This document shows, one piece after another, positions 15,021 through 15,992 of a stretch of DNA of 15,992 nt. The notes under the pieces were generated by a model. That model was not told the origin of the DNA. It was given only the letters and a program-made list of their open reading frames with translations, and did no database searches. Source of the stretch: Gemmatimonadaceae bacterium. GTDB taxonomy: Bacteria > Gemmatimonadota > Gemmatimonadetes > Gemmatimonadales > Gemmatimonadaceae. Where the stretch lies: contig JACMOE010000405.1 in the NCBI GenBank assembly GCA_014378185.1, positions 1 through 15,992 of the forward strand, given 5' to 3'. Position numbers and translations under genes: made by a program. Positions within the stretch are counted from its first letter, which is position 1, and every line of letters starts with the position of its first letter.

Positions 15021-15992
15021 TTGTAGCTCCGCTGCGACAGCTTGATGTTCTCGAACACCAACGGCTCCTTGTTGAGGACGGGCGGTTTCCCTTCCCCCGC
15101 ATATTCCCACGCGGCGACGTAGGCGAACTCCGCATCGTTGCGGAGTGCCTCGCCATCGGCGGTCTGGTACTCCGTGCGAAAGTGTCCGCCGCACGACTCC
15201 TCGCGGTGCAGCGCGTCCCGGCACATCAATTCGCCCAGCTCCAGGAAATCCGCCACGCGGCCCGCGTGCTCCAGCGTCTGGTTGAGCTCTGCTCCGCTAC
15301 CAGGCACCATGACGTCGCGCCAGAACTCGGCACGCAGCGCCGGAATCAACTCGAGCGCCTTGGCCAGACCCGCGGCGTCGCGTGCCATGCCGCAGTACTC
15401 CCACATGATCTTGCCGAGCTCGCGGTGGAACGAGGCCACCGTGCGCTTGCCCTTCACCGCCAGCAGCCTGTCGGTCCGCGCCTTGACGTCGGCGACGGCG
15501 GCCTTCACCTCCGGTGCATCGGCCGCGACGGGCTCCAGCTTGCTCGACGCCAGGTAGTCACTGATGGTGTACGGCAGCACGAAATACCCGTCAGCGAGCC
15601 CCTGCATGAGCGCGCTCGCACCCAGCCGATTGGCACCGTGGTCGGAGAAATTCGCCTCGCCGGCCACGTGCAGGCCAGGAATGCTGCTCATGAGGTTGTA
15701 GTCCACCCACAGGCCGCCCATGGTGTAGTGCACCGCCGGATAGATGCGCATGGGCACCTGATACGGGTTCTCCGCCGTGATGCGCTCGTACATCTCGAAC
15801 AGGTTGCCGTAGCGCTCGCGAATCTTGTCTTCGCCCAGGCGCTGGATGGCGTCGGCGAAGTCGAGGTACACGCCGCGGCCGCCGGGTCCCACGCCACGCC
15901 CGTCGTCGCAGGCCTCCTTGGACGCGCGCGACGCGATGTCGCGGGGCGACAGGTTGCCGAAGCTCGGGTACTTCCGTTCGAGGTAGTAATCG
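15017..15992 (-). CDS. sdhA: Succinate dehydrogenase flavoprotein subunit (partial, C-terminal 325 codons)
   Basis: SdhA oxidises succinate to fumarate in the TCA cycle on the cytoplasmic face of the membrane. The N-terminal FAD-binding part lies beyond the right edge; the frame is open to base 15992 and does not start at the internal ATG at 15892. Visible hallmarks are NLSPRDIASRASKEA, with the catalytic Arg region, VHYTMGGLWVDYN, and GLHVAGEANFSDHGANRLGA continuing into SALMQGLADGYFVLPY. The last of these is characteristic of type-B succinate dehydrogenases and fumarate reductases. The helical C-terminal domain contains FHRELGKIMWEYCGMAR. It ends LSQRSYK and overlaps sdhB by 4 bp. In type-B operons a single cytochrome b gene (sdhC) usually precedes sdhA, but that would be outside the window. 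Confidence 0.96.
   Translation of the reverse strand, partial: DYYLERKYPSFGNLSPRDIASRASKEACDDGRGVGPGGRGVYLDFADAIQRLGEDKIRERYGNLFEMYERITAENPYQVPMRIYPAVHYTMGGLWVDYNLMSSIPGLHVAGEANFSDHGANRLGASALMQGLADGYFVLPYTISDYLASSKLEPVAADAPEVKAAVADVKARTDRLLAVKGKRTVASFHRELGKIMWEYCGMARDAAGLAKALELIPALRAEFWRDVMVPGSGAELNQTLEHAGRVADFLELGELMCRDALHREESCGGHFRTEYQTADGEALRNDAEFAYVAAWEYAGEGKPPVLNKEPLVFENIKLSQRSYK
15027..15030 (-). promoter_or_regulatory. Shine-Dalgarno sequence deciding the sdhB start
   Basis: GGAG near the end of sdhA is 6 bases before the GTG at 15020, whose GTGA overlaps the sdhA stop. This favours the GTG over the ATG at 14999. Confidence 0.55.

Noticed and set aside
1..15992. Search by eye for mobile elements, CRISPR repeats, tRNA or rRNA genes, toxin-antitoxin or defence genes
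   Set aside because: None was seen. Apart from the short spacers, the window is filled by housekeeping genes.

Overview
The window is almost entirely one housekeeping locus from a GC-rich, aerobically respiring bacterium. It holds the complete 14-gene order of respiratory complex I, nuoA to nuoN, on the minus strand; nuoN is cut by the left edge. To the right lie a divergent dcd gene (dCTP deaminase, plus strand) and the 3' part of a succinate dehydrogenase operon (sdhA partial, then sdhB, minus strand). The separate nuoC and nuoD, the type-B-like SdhA/SdhB sequences and the overall protein flavour suggest Gemmatimonadota or a related group. That placement is an inference from memory of the families, not a search result.

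Layout, right to left along the minus-strand transcripts. sdhA (15992 to 15017, C-terminal part only) and sdhB (15020 to 14226) overlap by 4 bp. They end tail to tail with dcd (13634 to 14188), with a GC-rich hairpin between them. dcd and nuoA are divergent across a 225 bp spacer (13409-13633). This spacer carries a sigma70-like promoter for each side and, just upstream of nuoA, a perfect inverted repeat GTGAA-N4-TTCAC that matches the core of Rex redox-repressor operators. Then follow nuoA, B, C, D, E, F, G, H, I, J, K, L, M and N. Most junctions overlap by 1 to 11 bp or are separated by at most 6 bp, which suggests strong translational coupling. The one exception is nuoD-nuoE: a 37 bp gap almost filled by a dispersed-repeat-like element that also supplies the nuoE ATG.

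How the genes work together. NuoE, F and G form the NADH-oxidising arm. NuoB, C, D and I carry electrons to the quinone. NuoA, H, J, K, L, M and N form the proton-pumping membrane arm. All ligands for the Fe-S clusters N1a, N1b, N2, N3, N4, N5, N6a, N6b and the optional N7 can be found. The succinate dehydrogenase feeds the same quinone pool.

I see no mobile element, CRISPR array, tRNA or defence system, and no convincing undescribed multi-gene system. The points worth a second look are the Rex-like operator, the repeat at the nuoE start, a two-cysteine insertion in a probable periplasmic loop of NuoA, a His/Asp-rich insertion in NuoL, and an abbreviated NuoG that keeps the N7 site.
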